Below are positions 25,980 to 36,500 of a stretch of DNA of 47,644 bases, piece by piece. A program made the translations under genes and the position numbers. Position 1 is the first letter of the stretch. Each line of letters starts with the position of its first letter. The notes below the pieces were generated by a model. It searched no databases. It was not told the origin of the DNA and saw nothing but the letters and a program-made list of their open reading frames with translations. The stretch is from Methylohalomonas sp964522485. Lineage in GTDB: Bacteria > Pseudomonadota > Gammaproteobacteria > Methylohalomonadales > Methylohalomonadaceae. The stretch lies in contig CAZFUS010000011.1 in the NCBI GenBank assembly GCA_964522485.1, forward strand, positions 1 through 47,644, read 5' to 3'.

Positions 25980-27730
25980 GGATTGAAGCGTTTTATTACG
26001 TCGAGCAGACGTTCATCATCGGGCGTTTGCTTGAGCGCCGTTTCCCATATTTCCTGGGCTGCCTGGCGATCGCCTTTGACCCACAGCACTTCACCGAGAT
26101 GGGCGGCGACTTCGGGGTCGTTGCGCAATTCCAGCGCCTTGCGCAGGTATTCCTCCGCCTGGTCGAGACGGCCCATGCGGTACAGAACCCAACCCATGCT
26201 GTCGAGGATGTAGAAATCGTTCGGCCGCAGTTCCAGCGCCTGCTTGATAAGACTATGCGCCTCCTGCAGACGGTCAGTACGATCGGCCAGCGTATAACCC
26301 AGCGCGTTCAGCGCCTGCACATGATCCGGGTTTTCTTCGAGAATTCTGCGCAAATCCCGTTCGAGCAGTTCCATCCGATCCATTTTTTCAGCGAGCATGG
26401 CGCGACCGTAGCGCAGATCCGGGTGATCGCTGCTTTCAAGTGCGTTGTTGTATAACGCCATGGCCTCCTGGTAGCGCTTCTGCCGGATAAGGATGTCACC
26501 TTCCGTCTGGATCAGCAGCAGCTTTTCCTCCTCAGACCCCGCCTCGATAGCGTCCAGATGTTCCAGCGCTGCAACAACCTGGCCCTGCCGCGCCAGCATC
26601 AAGCCCATCCGCATCTGTGCGTCAAAACGATTCTCGCCGCTTTCAACACTCGCATAATAATCGCTGGCGTCATCGAGCCGGCCCTTCTCTTCGGCAATAC
26701 GCCCCAGATAGTAGCGTGCTTCCTGTACCCTCTGATCCAGTTTCAGCAGGCGATTGAAATAATCAGCCGCCTCGTCCAGTTGCAGGGACTGCAATGACAG
26801 CAAACCGAGCGCATAAAGCACATCCACATTTTCCGGTTCTTCTTCAGCCAGGTGGGCGAACTGTGTCTGGGCGGCGTCAAATCGGCGGGCGTCGGTGAGC
26901 AGACGCGCGTATAACAGACGCATGTTGAAATTCTGAGGATGCTCATCGATATTATCTTCCAGCCACTCGAGGGCGGTCTGGCGATCGCCCCGTTTCTGCA
27001 GTACCACAAGATAATTCATAGCGGCACTGGGATTCTGGGGCTCGAGCTCCAGGACCCGTTCCAGCAATGTCTCGGCACGTTCCAGTTCGTCCATCCGGAC
27101 AGCCACCTGTGCATATGCCGATAAGGCCTCCGGACTGTCCTGATGTCTGGCGACCAGCCGCTCCATGACTTCCAGTGCCGCTTCGTTGTCCTTCTCGCGG
27201 CCGAGCATGTTGGCAATAATCCAGAGCTTCTCGGCGAACGCACCCTCATCTGCGTTGAGAATTTTCTCCAGATGTGAAACGGCCGTATCTGCGTCGCCGG
27301 CATGAATAGCCACTGCGGCAAGCACCTGATGTGCATCGGGATTACCCGGCTCAACTTCCAGCCACAGATTGGCTATATCGGCAGATGCCTCGTCATCGCG
27401 TGCATAAACGGCAATGCGGATGGCGCGTTCGATAATTTCGGGATCGCGCGTTGCTCTGGCGACATCACGGTAGTTGTCAACCGCCACGGCCAGTTTGTCG
27501 CGCTGTCCGGCAATCTCCGCCACCAGCAGTTTATACAGTGTCTCACTATCCAGTCCCGGCACCGGACGCGCGGGGATGGTGGCGGTAGCCGGCGCCACCT
27601 GAATGTCACCCGGGCCCTGCCGGGCCGGCTCGGCGGCAGGCCGGGTGACGGGCTGTGTGGTGCAGCCGGCGATCAGCAGGACTATGGTGCCAAAGCACAG
27701 CGGGCGGAACATCTGCGTGAATAAATTCAT
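25976..27730 (-). CDS. TPR-repeat lipoprotein
   Basis: A 584-residue outer-membrane-type lipoprotein: signal peptide of about 23 residues ending LIAGC, a proline/alanine-rich linker, then at least ten tetratricopeptide repeats through to the C terminus. Clear repeats include DMGWVLYRMGRLDQAEEYLRKALEL. It is orthologous by position to the TPR gene between hemA and lolB in Pseudomonas. TPR scaffolds mediate protein-protein contacts, and the link to lolB hints at an envelope assembly role. The ATG at 27730 is taken; a TTG three codons earlier is possible. Confidence 0.9.
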   Translation of the reverse strand: MNLFTQMFRPLCFGTIVLLIAGCTTQPVTRPAAEPARQGPGDIQVAPATATIPARPVPGLDSETLYKLLVAEIAGQRDKLAVAVDNYRDVARATRDPEIIERAIRIAVYARDDEASADIANLWLEVEPGNPDAHQVLAAVAIHAGDADTAVSHLEKILNADEGAFAEKLWIIANMLGREKDNEAALEVMERLVARHQDSPEALSAYAQVAVRMDELERAETLLERVLELEPQNPSAAMNYLVVLQKRGDRQTALEWLEDNIDEHPQNFNMRLLYARLLTDARRFDAAQTQFAHLAEEEPENVDVLYALGLLSLQSLQLDEAADYFNRLLKLDQRVQEARYYLGRIAEEKGRLDDASDYYASVESGENRFDAQMRMGLMLARQGQVVAALEHLDAIEAGSEEEKLLLIQTEGDILIRQKRYQEAMALYNNALESSDHPDLRYGRAMLAEKMDRMELLERDLRRILEENPDHVQALNALGYTLADRTDRLQEAHSLIKQALELRPNDFYILDSMGWVLYRMGRLDQAEEYLRKALELRNDPEVAAHLGEVLWVKGDRQAAQEIWETALKQTPDDERLLDVIKRFNP

Positions 27731-27958
27731 AGATTTCAAGCTTAACAGGATTAGTTGGGCAGTCAGTAGCCGGTTGATAGCCGGGCAAGGTAGGCCGTGA
27801 CTGACCTGAATGCAATCAGGCTATCCTATTAAATGACCGTTAAACTAGGCCTTGTGTTCCGGTTAAACCACAGCAAGGCCGTCCGGGCAAGCTCGACCCG
27901 CTTGTATTCCAGGGGGCCATCACGGAAAATTTTAACTGTTTAGACAGAGTCCTAACTG

Positions 27959-29224
27959 ATGTCTCTCCTGACCATTGGTCTGAATCACAACACCGCGCCG
28001 GTCGCATTGCGCGAACGCGTCAATATCGGCCCCGACGCCCTGCCGGCGGCGCTGGCCGGTTTGCGCGCTGCCAGCGGTGTGGAAGAGGCCGCGATCCTGT
28101 CTACCTGTAACCGCACCGAACTCTACTGCTCGCTCGGTGACATCGAGATGAACGCGGTAGTCGACTGGTTCCAGGATTATCACAGTCTGTCCGGCGATCA
28201 GTTGCGCCCTCATCTGTATACCTATCCGAATGCCAACGCTGTCAAACATGTCATGCGCGTTGCCAGCGGCCTGGACTCCATGGTCATCGGTGAACCGCAG
28301 GTCCTCGGACAGATGAAATCCGCCTACGATACGGCGCTGAAAGCCGGCAGCATCGGCAATCTGCTGAACCGGCTGTTCCAGCACAGTTTCTCGGTAGCCA
28401 AGGAAGTGCGCTCGCGCACTGCTGTTGGCAATCATCCGGTTTCGGTCGCCTTTGCCGCGGTCCGGCTGGCCCAGCATATTTTCGGCGATCTGCGCGACTA
28501 CACTGCCCTGTTGCTGGGTGCCGGCGAGACCGTCGAACTGACCGCCCGCCATCTGCATCAGAATCATCTCGGACGCATGATTATCGCCAACCGCAATCTG
28601 CCGCGCGCCCAGGAACTGGCGGCCGATTACAGCGCCTACGCCATCAGCCTGAGCGATCTGCCGCAGCATCTTGCCGAGGCGGATATCATCATCGGCTCGA
28701 CATCCAGCCCGGTACCGCTCATCGACCGGACGCAGATGGAGGCGGCCATCCGGCTGCGCAAACACCGGCCGGTATTTATCGTCGACATAGCAGTACCCCG
28801 CGATATCGATCCGGCTGTCGGTCACCTGCGCGACGTGTATCTCTACAGCGTCGACGATCTGCGCGAGGTCATCGCCGAGAACCTGCGCAATCGTCAGGAA
28901 GCCGCACTGGAAGCCGAGGAAATCATCAATGCCCGGGTTACCAGTTTCATGGACTGGATGCTGTCGCGGGACGCGGTCAGCACCATCCGGGCACTGCGCA
29001 GCCAGGCTCAGGAAGTCCAGCAGGAAACCATCGAGGCGGGCCGACGCAAGCTGCGCCAGGGCGGCGATCCGGAACAGGTGTTAAACGAGATTACCCGGGT
29101 GCTGACAAACAAATTGATCCACCTGCCCACCGCCCAGCTGCGTGAGGCCAGCGCCCGTGGCCGCGAGGATCTGCTCAAGGCCGTGCAGGAACTCTACGAT
29201 CTGAATAACCACAAGCGCCGTTAG
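27959..29224 (+). CDS. hemA: Glutamyl-tRNA reductase
   Basis: First committed step of C5-pathway tetrapyrrole synthesis, reducing glutamyl-tRNA to glutamate-1-semialdehyde. The 421-residue protein starts MSLLTIGLNHNTAPV, with catalytic C50 in ILSTCNRTELY and an active-site histidine/VIGEPQVLGQ region. The NADPH-binding LLLGAGETVELTARHL segment and the C-terminal dimerisation helices follow. It is divergent from the TPR-lolB-ispE unit across 228 bp and leads the hemA-prfA-prmC-moeB run. Confidence 0.97.
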   Translation: MSLLTIGLNHNTAPVALRERVNIGPDALPAALAGLRAASGVEEAAILSTCNRTELYCSLGDIEMNAVVDWFQDYHSLSGDQLRPHLYTYPNANAVKHVMRVASGLDSMVIGEPQVLGQMKSAYDTALKAGSIGNLLNRLFQHSFSVAKEVRSRTAVGNHPVSVAFAAVRLAQHIFGDLRDYTALLLGAGETVELTARHLHQNHLGRMIIANRNLPRAQELAADYSAYAISLSDLPQHLAEADIIIGSTSSPVPLIDRTQMEAAIRLRKHRPVFIVDIAVPRDIDPAVGHLRDVYLYSVDDLREVIAENLRNRQEAALEAEEIINARVTSFMDWMLSRDAVSTIRALRSQAQEVQQETIEAGRRKLRQGGDPEQVLNEITRVLTNKLIHLPTAQLREASARGREDLLKAVQELYDLNNHKRR

Positions 29225-29307
29225 CGGTCTAACGCGTTCTTCCTGCCATTCCGGCGGGGCACTTCCATTAAACTATCAGTCATTACTATTTTTCATCTGC
29301 CACCAAA

Positions 29308-30399
29308 ATGCTCAAGAACAGTCTTCGCGACAAACTCGAACAGCTGACCGAGCGCCTGCAGGAAATTGAAGGTCTGCTGGCCGAACCGGCGGTGATCGGT
29401 GACCAGAACCGCTTCCGAGAACTGTCACGCGAGTACGCCGAGATCAAACCGATCGTCGGCTGTTACGGCCAGTATCAGAACGCACAGGCGGCAATAATTT
29501 CCGCCCAGGAAATGGCGCAAGACGGCGATCGCGAGATTCGCGAACTGGCGGAAGAAGAACTGCACGCCGCGCAGGCGAAAGCCGGCGAACTGGAACATGA
29601 ACTTCAGCTTCTGCTGTTGCCGCGCGACCCTGCCGACGACGGCAATGTCTTCCTGGAGATCCGTGCCGGCACGGGCGGCGATGAAGCGGCGCTGTTTGTC
29701 GGCGACCTTATGAGCATGTATCTAAACTACGCCGAACAGCGTGGCTGGCAGACCGAGATCATCAGCACGGCAGCCAGCGAGATCGGTGGCTATAAAGAAG
29801 TCATCATCCGTATCATCGGTCAGGGAGCGTATTCCAGGCTAAAATTTGAGTCCGGCGCCCACCGGGTGCAGCGCGTGCCGGAAACTGAATCGCAGGGCCG
29901 GATTCATACTTCCGCCTGTACAGTCGCCGTGCTGCCGGAGGTGGAGTCGATTGAAGAAGAAGATATTGAGATCAACACGAACGACCTGCGCATCGACACC
30001 TTCCGCGCTTCCGGCGCCGGAGGCCAGCACGTCAACAAGACCGACTCGGCCATCCGCATTACACACATTCCGACCGGTATCGTGGTCGAATGCCAGTCTG
30101 AACGCTCGCAGCACAAGAACCGCGCCCAGGCCATGAGCTATCTGCACGCCAAGCTGTTCAACGCCGAACGCGACAAGCAGCAGAACGAACAGTCGGAAGC
30201 ACGACGCCGGCTGGTCGGCAGCGGCGATCGTTCCGAACGCATCCGTACCTACAATTTTCCGCAGGGCCGTGTTACCGACCATCGCATCAACCTGACACTC
30301 TACAAGCTGAATGATTTTTTGCAGGGCGGCCTGGATGGCGTCATCGATCCACTTATCAGTGAATATCAGGCTGATCAGCTGGCCGCGCTGGCGCATTGA
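29308..30399 (+). CDS. prfA: Peptide chain release factor 1
   Basis: Terminates translation at UAA and UAG. The 363-residue protein has the N-terminal coiled region and a stop-codon recognition tripeptide of P-x-T type in RVPETESQGRIHTSA. The GGQ catalytic motif is at 238-240 in SGAGGQHVNKTDSAIR, whose Gln is the substrate of the neighbouring PrmC. Its TGA stop lies inside the region of a possible TTG start for prmC, so the two are tightly coupled. Confidence 0.98.
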   Translation: MLKNSLRDKLEQLTERLQEIEGLLAEPAVIGDQNRFRELSREYAEIKPIVGCYGQYQNAQAAIISAQEMAQDGDREIRELAEEELHAAQAKAGELEHELQLLLLPRDPADDGNVFLEIRAGTGGDEAALFVGDLMSMYLNYAEQRGWQTEIISTAASEIGGYKEVIIRIIGQGAYSRLKFESGAHRVQRVPETESQGRIHTSACTVAVLPEVESIEEEDIEINTNDLRIDTFRASGAGGQHVNKTDSAIRITHIPTGIVVECQSERSQHKNRAQAMSYLHAKLFNAERDKQQNEQSEARRRLVGSGDRSERIRTYNFPQGRVTDHRINLTLYKLNDFLQGGLDGVIDPLISEYQADQLAALAH

Positions 30400-30410
30400 T
30401 ACGACAAGCC

Positions 30411-31277
30411 ATGCAGACATGCAGCACACAGCAGCCAGCCAACGGCATAAAACGGCTCCTCCGCGCGGCCCAGCAACAGCTCGTTGCTTCGCCGACGGCA
30501 CGCCTCGACGGGGAACTGCTGCTGGCCCATGTACTGCAACAGCCGCGTAGTTCGCTGTACGCATATTCCGACTACCAGCTCAATCGTGATGAAATGGCGC
30601 AATTCACCGCGCTGCTGGCGCGGCGCAGCCGGGGCGAGCCGATCGCTTACCTGCTAGGAGTGCGTGAATTCTGGTCACTGCCGCTGACAGTGACATCCGA
30701 TACACTCATCCCGCGCCCGGAGACCGAACTGCTGGTCGAACTGGCGATCGGCTGGCTGCGCGGCAGAGCTGGTGCTCGAATCGCCGATCTCGGCACCGGT
30801 AGCGGCGCGATCGCCGTTGCACTTGCGCGGGAACTGCCCGAGGCCACGATCATTGCGACGGATACGAGTCCCGCAGCGCTGACGGTGGCACACCGCAACG
30901 CCGATCGATACTGTCCGGGGCGCGTGGATTTTCGTCACGGTAACTGGTGCGAGCCGCTGGCCGGCGAACACCTGGATCTGATCGTCAGCAATCCGCCTTA
31001 TGTCGCGGAGACCGAGCTGCTACTGACCGCCAGCGAACTGTGCTATGAACCGCGAACCGCGCTCGCCGCGGGTGAATCCGGACTGACTGCCCTGACCGCA
31101 ATCATCGGCACGGCGGCCGGCTACCTGCAATCGGGCGGCAAACTCCTGCTGGAACACGGCGCCGATCAGGCAGCGGACGTTCGCCGCCTGCTCGAAGCGT
31201 GCGGCTACCGGGATATCCAGTCCCACAGTGATATGGCCGGTTTGGACCGCGCCACTTCAGCCCTGTGTCAACACTGA
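30411..31277 (+). CDS. prmC: Peptide chain release factor N5-glutamine methyltransferase
   Basis: Methylates the Gln of the GGQ motif in release factors using S-adenosylmethionine. The 288-residue protein has an N-terminal helical substrate-binding domain and a Rossmann methyltransferase domain, with DLGTGSGAIAVALA (from residue 126) and the catalytic NPPY at 194-197. I choose ATG 30411; an in-frame TTG at 30396 would overlap the prfA stop. It is the third gene in the hemA-prfA-prmC series. Confidence 0.96.
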   Translation: MQTCSTQQPANGIKRLLRAAQQQLVASPTARLDGELLLAHVLQQPRSSLYAYSDYQLNRDEMAQFTALLARRSRGEPIAYLLGVREFWSLPLTVTSDTLIPRPETELLVELAIGWLRGRAGARIADLGTGSGAIAVALARELPEATIIATDTSPAALTVAHRNADRYCPGRVDFRHGNWCEPLAGEHLDLIVSNPPYVAETELLLTASELCYEPRTALAAGESGLTALTAIIGTAAGYLQSGGKLLLEHGADQAADVRRLLEACGYRDIQSHSDMAGLDRATSALCQH

Positions 31278-31651
31278 TCCCGACTCCGTGCCAGCGGCGT
31301 CTGCGGCTCGCTCAGGACCAAGCGTCACAGGCAGAAACCCTGCTAGCAACCCTGCCGGGTGTTCAAAATGTCACGGTCACGGACGGCAGACTGGACGTTC
31401 ACTATGACCTCAGCCAGATCGAACTGGCGGCGATCATCGATGCGGCCGGTCGGGCGGGACTGACGTTTTCACCCCGTCGCAGCGATCGCTGGCTACGTTT
31501 GCTGCAATGCTGGCGCGATCAGAATCGGCACCGGCAGTTGCTGACGCCGGCCGGCTGGCGTCAGTATCTGCAGAATGCCTATCTGGCGATGCAGCCCCGA
31601 CTGGCACCGATTCAGACGGGTTTGAATCAGGCCACTCACGACGGACAATGA
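31265..31651 (+). CDS. Small HMA-like ferredoxin-fold protein without metal motif
   Basis: A 128-residue protein starting at a GTG that overlaps the prmC end by 13 bases. The N-terminal half (about 20-70) looks like a heavy-metal-associated-type beta-alpha-beta-beta-alpha-beta domain (TLLATLPGVQNVTVTDGRLDVHYD...). It has no CxxC, so metal binding is not expected. The basic, tryptophan-rich C-terminal half (WLRLLQCWRDQNRHR...) is not recognised. Its stop overlaps the next start (ATGA), so it is embedded in the prmC-moeB operon and may assist the E1-like enzyme. Function unknown. Confidence 0.68.
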   Translation: MSTLIPTPCQRRLRLAQDQASQAETLLATLPGVQNVTVTDGRLDVHYDLSQIELAAIIDAAGRAGLTFSPRRSDRWLRLLQCWRDQNRHRQLLTPAGWRQYLQNAYLAMQPRLAPIQTGLNQATHDGQ

Positions 31652-32451
31652 GCAATAGCCAGCGCGCCAATCCCATGAACGACGAACAACTACTGCGCTA
31701 CAGCCGGCAGATGATGCTGCCGGAGATTGATGCCGCGGGACAGGAACGCCTGGCAGCGGCCCGCATGCTGTTGATCGGCATGGGCGGTCTCGGTTCCGCT
31801 GCCGGCACGTATCTGGCAGCCGCTGGCGCAGGCCATCTGGTGCTGGTCGATTTCGATCGTGTCGATCTGTCCAACCTGCAGCGCCAGATTCTCTACGCCA
31901 CGGCCGACATCGGCCGGCCCAAGACGGCAGCGGCACGCGAACGGCTGCTCGCCATCAATCCGGACGTGCACATCGACACGATTGACGCCAGACTGGATGA
32001 TCAGTCCCTGCAGGAACAGGTCGCCGCCGCCGATGTGGTGCTGGACTGTTGCGATAATTTTGCCACCCGCTTTGCCATCAATGCCGCCTGCCGACGGGCG
32101 CGCAAACCCCTGGTGTCCGCAGCGGCCATCCGTTTCGAGGCACAGGTCAGTGTGTTTTTTCCGGGCGATCCGTCGAGTCCCTGTTATCGCTGTCTTTATA
32201 ACGATGACACCCGCGTGGAGGAAACCTGTACGGCTAACGGGGTCATCGCACCACTACTCGGGATCATCGGCAGCATCCAGGCGCTGGAAGCTATGAAGGT
32301 GATCATGGGTATCGGCCGCACCCTGAAGGGGCGTCTGCTGCTGCTGGACGCCATGACCCTGGAATGGCACACAGCCACTTTGCCCCGCGATCCCGACTGC
32401 CCCGTCTGCGGTGATGCCGAGCGAACTCATACTGCCGCCCCGGCTTCGTGA
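31648..32451 (+). CDS. moeB: MoeB/ThiF/HesA-family adenylyltransferase (E1-like)
   Basis: Activates the C terminus of a ubiquitin-like sulfur carrier (MoaD, ThiS or similar) by adenylation. The 267-residue protein shows the nucleotide loop LLIGMGGLGSAAGTYL (41-56), the Arg finger in DLSNLQRQILY and DCCDN. The conserved cysteine is C194 in ETCTANGVIAPLLG. Two zinc-ligand pairs, C179/C182 and C251/C254, are present. No rhodanese domain is attached. The ATG at 31648 overlaps the preceding stop; a second ATG at 31675 is possible. The overlapping JAMM peptidase gene suggests linked conjugation or sulfur-transfer chemistry. Confidence 0.9.
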   Translation: MSNSQRANPMNDEQLLRYSRQMMLPEIDAAGQERLAAARMLLIGMGGLGSAAGTYLAAAGAGHLVLVDFDRVDLSNLQRQILYATADIGRPKTAAARERLLAINPDVHIDTIDARLDDQSLQEQVAAADVVLDCCDNFATRFAINAACRRARKPLVSAAAIRFEAQVSVFFPGDPSSPCYRCLYNDDTRVEETCTANGVIAPLLGIIGSIQALEAMKVIMGIGRTLKGRLLLLDAMTLEWHTATLPRDPDCPVCGDAERTHTAAPAS

Positions 32452-32821
32452 AGCGCTGTTCGAACAGGCGCTCGGCTCGCCGCTGGCCGAGGTCTGCGCG
32501 CTGCTTGGCGGCAATAGCAATCGCCTGATGAATATCTATCCGGTACGCAATACTGCCGTCGATCCGGCGAACCGGTTCCTGCTTGAAGCCGAAGGTCAGA
32601 TTGCGGCCATGCGGCAGATGCGAAAACGCGGAGAATCCCTGCGCGCGATTTTTCACTCGCATCCCACAAGTCCCGCCCGTCCTTCCGCAACCGACCGTAG
32701 GCTTGCCAGCTATCCGGGGGTGTATTATCTGATCCTTTCGCTGGCGGACAGGGTGCCGGTGCTTCGCGCCTATTACTACGACGGTCGTGAATTTATGCGG
32801 GTCTCATTGCGGCCGGGTTAG
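32414..32821 (+). CDS. M67 family JAMM/MPN+ metallopeptidase
   Basis: A 135-residue zinc isopeptidase of the JAMM type. The full metal-site signature is visible: Glu26 in LAEVCALL, then HSHPTSPARPSATD giving H81, H83 and D94 with S91, the canonical HxH-x(7)-S-x2-D pattern. Relatives remove or process ubiquitin-like proteins and sulfur carriers, such as Mycobacterium Mec acting on CysO. The gene overlaps the 3' end of the E1-like gene by 38 bases. ATG 32414 is used; a GTG one codon earlier is possible. The intended substrate protein is not encoded nearby. Confidence 0.88.
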   Translation: MPSELILPPRLREALFEQALGSPLAEVCALLGGNSNRLMNIYPVRNTAVDPANRFLLEAEGQIAAMRQMRKRGESLRAIFHSHPTSPARPSATDRRLASYPGVYYLILSLADRVPVLRAYYYDGREFMRVSLRPG

Positions 32822-33046
32822 TGGGATGATTTGAGATGATCCGGTGATAACCGGGCGATGACCCGGGATGACAGGCGTGCCGGTCTGCTCCGGCAGGCTT
32901 AACCCCGCCAGACACACCGGTTTACGGTGAAATCCAGACGGATTGGCTTGGCTAACGCGGTGAATGGGTTTTAAATAGAAGCGGACTAGTCTGCGCCCGG
33001 CGCCAGAGTCGCCGATCTCCGGCGCATCATTTTTGAGGATATTCAT

Positions 33047-33190
33047 ATGCGAAAATTGTTGATTCTGATCCTGCTGACAGGACTGTTCGGCGGCCTGGCC
33101 GCGTGTAATACGGTTGAAGGTCTCGGCAAGGACCTCAAGAGTCTGGGTGGCGCAATGAGCGACAAGGCTGAAGAAAAAAAGGATTACTGA
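33047..33190 (+). CDS. Entericidin EcnA/B-like small lipoprotein
   Basis: A 47-residue lipoprotein: lysine/leucine-rich signal peptide, a lipobox-like LAAC with Cys at residue 20, then the family motif NTVEGLGKDLKSLGGAMSDKAEEKKDY. GAGGAT lies at suitable spacing before the ATG. Entericidins are small, often stress- or stationary-phase-induced outer membrane lipoproteins; in E. coli EcnA/EcnB act as a toxin/antidote pair. Two close relatives lie at 41.4-41.9 kb. No terminator of note follows. Confidence 0.85.
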   Translation: MRKLLILILLTGLFGGLAACNTVEGLGKDLKSLGGAMSDKAEEKKDY

Positions 33191-33551
33191 CAAAGCCCAT
33201 AATGAAAAGCCGCTTGTCACGACTCCTTCACAGTCTTCGCAGGGCGGTTAAAACCAAAACCCCTCTGAACAGATTGTCATTTCGCGCGTAACGAACAGTC
33301 CTTTACTCAAGGAAGCTCTGATCAGGCCGCTATTACCATCTGCCGGGCCTGACCCGGCAGACAGTCGATCACTTTTTTCATCTGGAGGTCGGTTTCGCAG
33401 GCGGCGCATCCATCAAGCAGACCCGGTAAGCATGGACAGCCGTGGATTCCGACTTACGCCGAAATGGTGAAATAATATGATGCATCATCCGCAGGCTTCA
33501 TAACCGAATATAGCCAGCAGTTTGACGTAAGAGCGAAGATTGCAAACCATC
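33191..33551. other. Intergenic region upstream of the CheB-CheR kinase
   Basis: About 360 bases with no gene. A perfect 9-bp hairpin TCTGCCGGG/CCCGGCAGA with a five-base loop lies at 33339-33361; it has no T-run and is not an obvious terminator. The frame of the kinase is open slightly upstream via TTG at 33540, but an ATG is at 33552. Confidence 0.45.
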
Positions 33552-36500
33552 ATGGCAGAAAAAACGACCCGCTGGAAAGCCAGCAATGACAGCCCCCGCA
33601 AGCAAGCAAACAGGCCGGCGATGAACCGGCCGCAGCCCCAAAAGGTCAAGGCTGCAAAGTCCCGGCCTGAGACCGGGGCTTCTGTCCCGGTGGTTGGTAT
33701 CGGCGCGTCGGCCGGCGGTCTCGAGGCTTTCAGGCGCTTTTTCGACGCCATGGCCGCCGACAGCGGCGCGGCGTTCGTGCTGATTCAGCACCTCGACCCG
33801 ACGCACAAAAGCCTCACTGCCGATCTGCTCGCCAAAAACACCACGATGCCGGTAGTCGAGGTCCAGGATGGCGTGCGGATCGAAGCCAACCATGTTTACA
33901 CGATTCCGGCCAATGCGGATCTGGCCTTCGCTGACGGCGTGTTGCACCTGGCCGAGCCCGGCCAACGGCGTGGCGCGCGCACACCGATCGATTTCTTCTT
34001 TTCGTCACTGGCCGATCAATTGCAAGAAAAGGCAATCGGCATCGTCCTGTCCGGCGCCGGCTCGGATGGCGCGCTGGGACTTAAAGCGATCGAAGGCAAC
34101 GACGGCATGACCATGGCGCAGACGCCGGAGACCGCGCAATACGACTCAATGCCCAAGAGCGCGATCGCCACCGGCGCCGTCGACTACGTGCTGCCGGTGG
34201 AAGAGTTGCCCGGAATGCTGATCCGATACCTGTGCCATTCGTACATCGACGGCGATGCCGGGCAAGCGGCCGCCGGCAATAGTTTCGAGTCCATCCTCGC
34301 CCTGCTGCACGCGCGGACAGGCTACAAGCTGGATCATTACAAGAAGAATACCTTGCTGCGACGCATTGCCCGGCGCATGAGCCTGGTTCATGCCGAAGAC
34401 CATGACCAATACCTGAAGCAGCTGCGCGAGGATCCGGGTGAAATCGACACGTTGATCAAGGACCTGTTCATCAGCGTGACCAGCTTTTTTCGCGACCCGC
34501 CTGCGTGGGAGGCACTGGAACAGGAAATTATCAAACCATTGATCGCGCGCCAGGATCAGCGCGCGACGATCCGGGTGTGGGTACCCGCCTGCGCGTCTGG
34601 CGAAGAGGCCTATTCCATCGCCATGCTGTTATTGGAACAGCTTGAACTCGCGCACAAAGACTGCAAGCTGCTGGTCTTCGCCTCGGACATCAACCAGACA
34701 GCGGTGGATTTCGCACGTAACGGAATCTACCCGGACAGCATCGCCGGCGACGTGGGGAAGGAACGTCTGCGCCGGTTTTTCATCGCGCTCGACGACGGCC
34801 ACCACTATCAGGTCAGCAGGCGGCTGCGTGAGAGTGTCGTATTCGCCTCGCAGAATCTGCTCGTCGATCCGCCATTCTCCAGGCTCGATTTGATCCTCTG
34901 CCGTAATCTGTTGATCTACCTTGAACCGGAGACACAGCAAAAACTGATACCGCTGTTTCATTTCGCGCTGAACGTCCACGGCACCTTGTTTCTGGGCAGC
35001 GCGGAGACGATCGGGAACCAGGCTGACCTGTTCGAAACCATCGATAATAAATGGCGGCTGTTCCGGCGCACCGGTTCCATCCATCATGAGCGGCTGTATC
35101 ATCCGGAGCCGGCGAGTGATCGCGCCCCTGTGACTGCGGAACCCGCAGCTGCCGAGCACATCCCCCGCAGCGTGGGGGTGGCTCAACGGCAACTGCTGGA
35201 GCGTTTCGTCCCCGCCACGGTGCTCATCGATCAGCATTACAACCTGCTTTATTTCTGGGGCGCAACCGAAGACTACCTGGTGCAACCCGCCGGCGCACCG
35301 ACCCGGAAATTACTGGACCACCTGCGGCAAGGGCTGCGCAATAAAGTGAAAGCAGCAATACAGCAGGGGCTGCGCGACAATCAGACCGCAGTCGCCGCTA
35401 TCCGTTTCAGGCGCGGCAAGGTCATCGCCAGGGTCAGTGTGACCGTAAGTATCGTTCGCAATACTGGCCAGGCTGACAAGCTGCTGCTTGTCAGCTTCGA
35501 GGATCAGCCCGAGTCCGTGGCTGTCACGCCGCCTGAATACGACGCCGACGAGTCCCTGGTGCAGCAGATGGAAACCGAGATCAGGATCGCGCAGGACGAT
35601 CTGCAGGCCCATATCGAGCAGTCCGAAAGCGCCAGGGAAGAGTTCATGACCGCCAACGAGGAGGTGACGTCGATCAACGAAGAGTTGCAGGCCACCAACG
35701 AGGAACTGGAGGCCTCCAAGGAGGAACTGCAATCCGTCAACGAAGAGCTGGTCACCGTCAACAGCCAGCTTCAGGACAAACTCGAAGAACTGGAGAAGGT
35801 CAACACGGACCTCAACAACCTGTTGAACAGCACCGATATGGCGACGATCTTTCTGGATCGCGAATTCCGCATCACCCGCTTCACGCCTGCAGCAACCCAG
35901 CTTCTGCCGCTGGTGTCTACGGACATGGGCCGGGATATCGGCATTTTCGCGCAAAAATTCGATCCCGCCCTGCTGCGCGACGCCAAGCATGTACTGAAAA
36001 AGATCGTCTCCCTCGAAGCCGAGATACAATCCGACGCCGGCCACTGGTACAAGCGAAGACTACTGCCCTACCGCATGGCCGATCACCGCATCGGCGGCGT
36101 GGTGATAACATACAGCAACATCACGGCGCTGAAGCAGGAACAACAGCGGGCCACGGAAGCGGTCGAGAAACTGAAAACCCTTAACGCCGAACTGGATCGA
36201 AGAGTGATCGAACGCACAGCTGTCGTCGAAGAACAGACCACCAAGTTACGGGCCCTGGCCGCCGAGTTGTCTTTCGCCGAGGAGCGGGAGCGCCAGAAAC
36301 TCGCCACCGATCTGCACGAGGGCCTGAGCCAGGACCTGACGCTCGCCAACCTCAAGCTCTCCAGCCTGGAAGAACCCCTCAAACACCACCACCAGGCCCG
36401 GCAGGAGTTGCAGAATATTACAGAAATCTTACGCCATGCCAGCGAGACGGTACGCTCGCATATCTTCGACCTGAGCCCTCCGGTACTGGAAGATTTTGGC

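Noticed and set aside
25314..26213. 299-codon plus-strand frame over ispE, lolB and the TPR gene
   Set aside because: Antisense to three overlapping, well-supported genes.
27932..28825. 297-codon frame on the minus strand opposite hemA
   Set aside because: Fully antisense to a well-conserved hemA gene and without recognisable domains; a GC-driven shadow frame.
29839..30564. 241-codon minus-strand frame over prfA and prmC
   Set aside because: Antisense to prfA and prmC, no homology pattern.
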